Both the position numbers and the translations under genes were made by a program. 6,079 bases of DNA, from positions 1 through 6,079 of the forward strand of contig JAQXFT010000224.1 of assembly GCA_029005335.1 (NCBI GenBank), given 5' to 3'. Positions 4,574 to 6,079 of the stretch are shown here, in pieces. The stretch is from Oscillospiraceae bacterium (lineage in GTDB: Bacteria > Bacillota > Clostridia > Oscillospirales > Ruminococcaceae). Each line of letters opens with the position of its first letter. Position 1 is the stretch's first letter. Under the pieces are notes generated by a model. The model saw nothing but the letters and a program-made list of their open reading frames with translations, searched no databases and was not told the DNA's origin.

Positions 4574-6079
4574 CTATATATCGAGATTTTTCACATATTT
4601 TGCATTTTTTTCTATAAACAGTCTGCGGGGTTCAACCTTATCGCCCATAAGTATTGTAAATACTTCATCTGCCTTCATTGCATCTTCCATATTCACCTTC
4701 ACGATTGTACGTCTTTCGGGGTCCATAGTAGTTTCCCAGAGCTGTTCGGGGTCCATTTCTCCGAGACCCTTATAACGCTGTACTTCGACCTTGGAGGTGT
4801 TTCCGTTTTCGTCTGCAAGCTGTGATATATAGCTGTCTCTTTCCTGCTCGTTGAATGCATAGAAAAGCTTTTTTCCTCTGCTTACCCTGAAAAGCGGAGG
4901 CTGTGCAAGATATATGTTTCCGTTTGATATAAGCGGACGCATATAGCGGAAAAAGAATGTCAGCAAAAGTGTTCTGATATGCGCTCCGTCAACGTCGGCA
5001 TCGGACATGATTATTACTTTTCCGTATCTCAGCTTTGATATATCAAAATCCTCGCCTATACCCGTACCAAGAGCTGTTACAACGGGAAGAAGCTTGTCAT
5101 TGCCGTAAATTTTATCAATACGGGCTTTTTCAACGTTAAGCATCTTGCCCCAGAGTGATAATATAGCCTGATAGCGTCTGTCACGACCCTGCTTTGCTGA
5201 ACCGCCTGCGGAATCTCCCTCAACGATATAAAGCTCGGTGTATCTGTTGTCACGCTCTGCACAGTCTGCAAGCTTTTCGGGTAGGGGAGATTTTCCGAAT
5301 ATAGCCTTGCTTCTCTCCTGCTCTCTGGCTTTTTTGGCAGCTTCACGTGCCTTTAATGCTGATATGCTTTTATCGAATATTATCTTTGCCGTATCCGGAT
5401 TTTCCTCAAGGTAATTCATGAGTTTTTCCTGAATTAGATTCTCGATAAAGGGCTTGACCTCGGGATTTCCGAGCCTTACCTTAGTCTGGCTTTCAAATTC
5501 GCATTCAGTAAGCTTTACAGAAATAATTGCAGTCAGACCCTCACGCACATCATCTCCGGTAAGCTTTTCGTTATCTTTAAGCAGTCCGAATTTCTTTCCA
5601 TATTCGTTTATAACCTTTGTCAGGGCATTTTTAAAGCCTGTCTCATGTGAACCGCCGTCAATAGTGTGGATATTGTTTGCGAAGGAAAGTACGACCTCGT
5701 TATAGCTGTCGTTGTACTGCATAGCGATTTCAGCCGTTGAGTCGCCCTGCGTGCCTGATATATATATAATCTCGTCATGCAGGCTGTCAAGCCCTCTTGT
5801 GGCGTGTATATGCTCCACAAACTGCTTTATTCCGCCCTCATAGCACAGAGTCTCGCTTCTGATGTTTTCAGGCTCTCTCAAATCCGTGAATATTATTTTT
5901 ATGCCGGCATTTAAAAACGCCTGTTCACGAAGTCTTTTCAGAAGCGTTTCATAGTCATATACTGTCTCCTCGAATATTTCTGAATCGGCTTTGAATTTTA
6001 CTGAAGTACCGGTTTCGGAGGTATCTCCGGTTATTTTAAGCTCCTCGGAATATTTTCCTCTTTCAAAACGCTGAAAATA
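4574..6079 (-). CDS. gyrB: DNA gyrase subunit B, 5' end cut off by window edge
   Basis: This is the ATPase and Toprim subunit of DNA gyrase. The frame is open from the right edge to TAG at 4576-4574, giving 501 residues. About 140-150 N-terminal residues, including the GHKL ATP-binding motifs, are outside the window. The first visible residues are YFQRFERGKYSEEL, then FEETVYDYETL and REQAFLNAGI of the GHKL/transducer part. SQTKVRLGN (about 197-205 of the visible part) holds the ATP-sensing QTK lysine. The Toprim domain has IVEGDSAGGSAKQGRDRR from about 285, and DADVDG (360-365), together giving the Glu and two Asp metal ligands. QRYKGLGEMD (about 435-444) and the ending GDKVEPRRLFIEKNAKYVKN match Gram-positive GyrB, which lacks the large enterobacterial insert. 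Two normally fixed spots differ: LPEKLADC for LPGKLADC, and LSLWGK for LPLK/RGK. A TTG at 5881 is an internal Leu codon, not a start. No frameshift is seen. It is the first visible gene of the gyrB, ycxB-like, gyrA unit, whose promoter lies outside the window. Confidence 0.97.
   Translation of the reverse strand, partial: YFQRFERGKYSEELKITGDTSETGTSVKFKADSEIFEETVYDYETLLKRLREQAFLNAGIKIIFTDLREPENIRSETLCYEGGIKQFVEHIHATRGLDSLHDEIIYISGTQGDSTAEIAMQYNDSYNEVVLSFANNIHTIDGGSHETGFKNALTKVINEYGKKFGLLKDNEKLTGDDVREGLTAIISVKLTECEFESQTKVRLGNPEVKPFIENLIQEKLMNYLEENPDTAKIIFDKSISALKAREAAKKAREQERSKAIFGKSPLPEKLADCAERDNRYTELYIVEGDSAGGSAKQGRDRRYQAILSLWGKMLNVEKARIDKIYGNDKLLPVVTALGTGIGEDFDISKLRYGKVIIMSDADVDGAHIRTLLLTFFFRYMRPLISNGNIYLAQPPLFRVSRGKKLFYAFNEQERDSYISQLADENGNTSKVEVQRYKGLGEMDPEQLWETTMDPERRTIVKVNMEDAMKADEVFTILMGDKVEPRRLFIEKNAKYVKNLDI

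Noticed and set aside
4329..4775. 148-residue plus-strand frame across the ycxB-like/gyrB junction
   Set aside because: It is antisense to conserved gyrB 3' coding sequence and the membrane gene; its hydrophobic and Ser-rich character is a by-product of the opposite-strand codons.
5882..6079. gyrB starting at TTG 5881, with separate sequence upstream
   Set aside because: The same frame is open to the window edge and translates to conserved GyrB sequence (RFERG, FEETVYDY, AFLNAG), so 5881 is an internal Leu codon.
1380..6079. Topoisomerase IV (parE-parC) instead of gyrase
   Set aside because: The intact GyrA box QRRGGRG and full-length pinwheel domain identify gyrase; ParC lacks this box.
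1..6079. Mobile element, CRISPR array, defence or novel biosynthetic system
   Set aside because: No direct-repeat arrays, transposase or integrase motifs, tRNA-like folds or compositional break were seen; nearly all of the window is conserved housekeeping coding sequence.

Overview
The window looks like core chromosome of a low-to-mid GC Gram-positive anaerobe, most likely a Clostridia member of the Ruminococcus/Oscillospiraceae type. That placement is inference. It rests on the short Gram-positive form of GyrB (the Toprim part runs straight into the C-terminal tail, with no large enterobacterial insertion), on the GyrA QRDR wording (HPHGDASVYDALVRLAQ) and AAAYRYTE active site, on strong AGGAGG-type ribosome binding sites, and on an IlvE of the larger eukaryote-like type.

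Layout. On the plus strand, the left edge holds a near-perfect extended -10 promoter with two overlapping or adjacent dyads in the start and leader region. These precede an unannotated-looking 46-residue single-pass membrane protein (87-227), and after 45 bases comes ilvE (273-1340), a branched-chain aminotransferase. A 20-bp perfect palindrome flanked by T-runs on both strands (1351-1375) sits in the 39-bp convergent gap and probably terminates transcription from both sides. On the minus strand, reading from the right edge leftwards, come gyrB (5' end cut off by the window edge, open to base 6079), a 184-residue YcxB-like two-helix membrane protein, and gyrA. The three genes are packed into one transcription unit: 9 bases separate gyrB from the ycxB-like gene, and the gyrA ribosome binding site lies immediately beside the ycxB-like stop codon.

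How the genes work together. GyrA and GyrB form the A2B2 DNA gyrase that introduces negative supercoils; all catalytic motifs seen in both subunits are intact. The membrane protein between them has no known link to gyrase, but its spacing implies coupled expression. The residues at the quinolone-contact positions (GyrA Ala83, GyrB Ser445 and Trp447 in E. coli numbering) differ from the common ones. ilvE is metabolically unrelated and simply converges on the gyrase operon.

I see no mobile element, CRISPR array, tRNA, rRNA or defence system. Apart from the small membrane protein and the membrane gene inside the gyrase operon, this is ordinary housekeeping sequence. No stretch longer than about 90 bases is without a gene.
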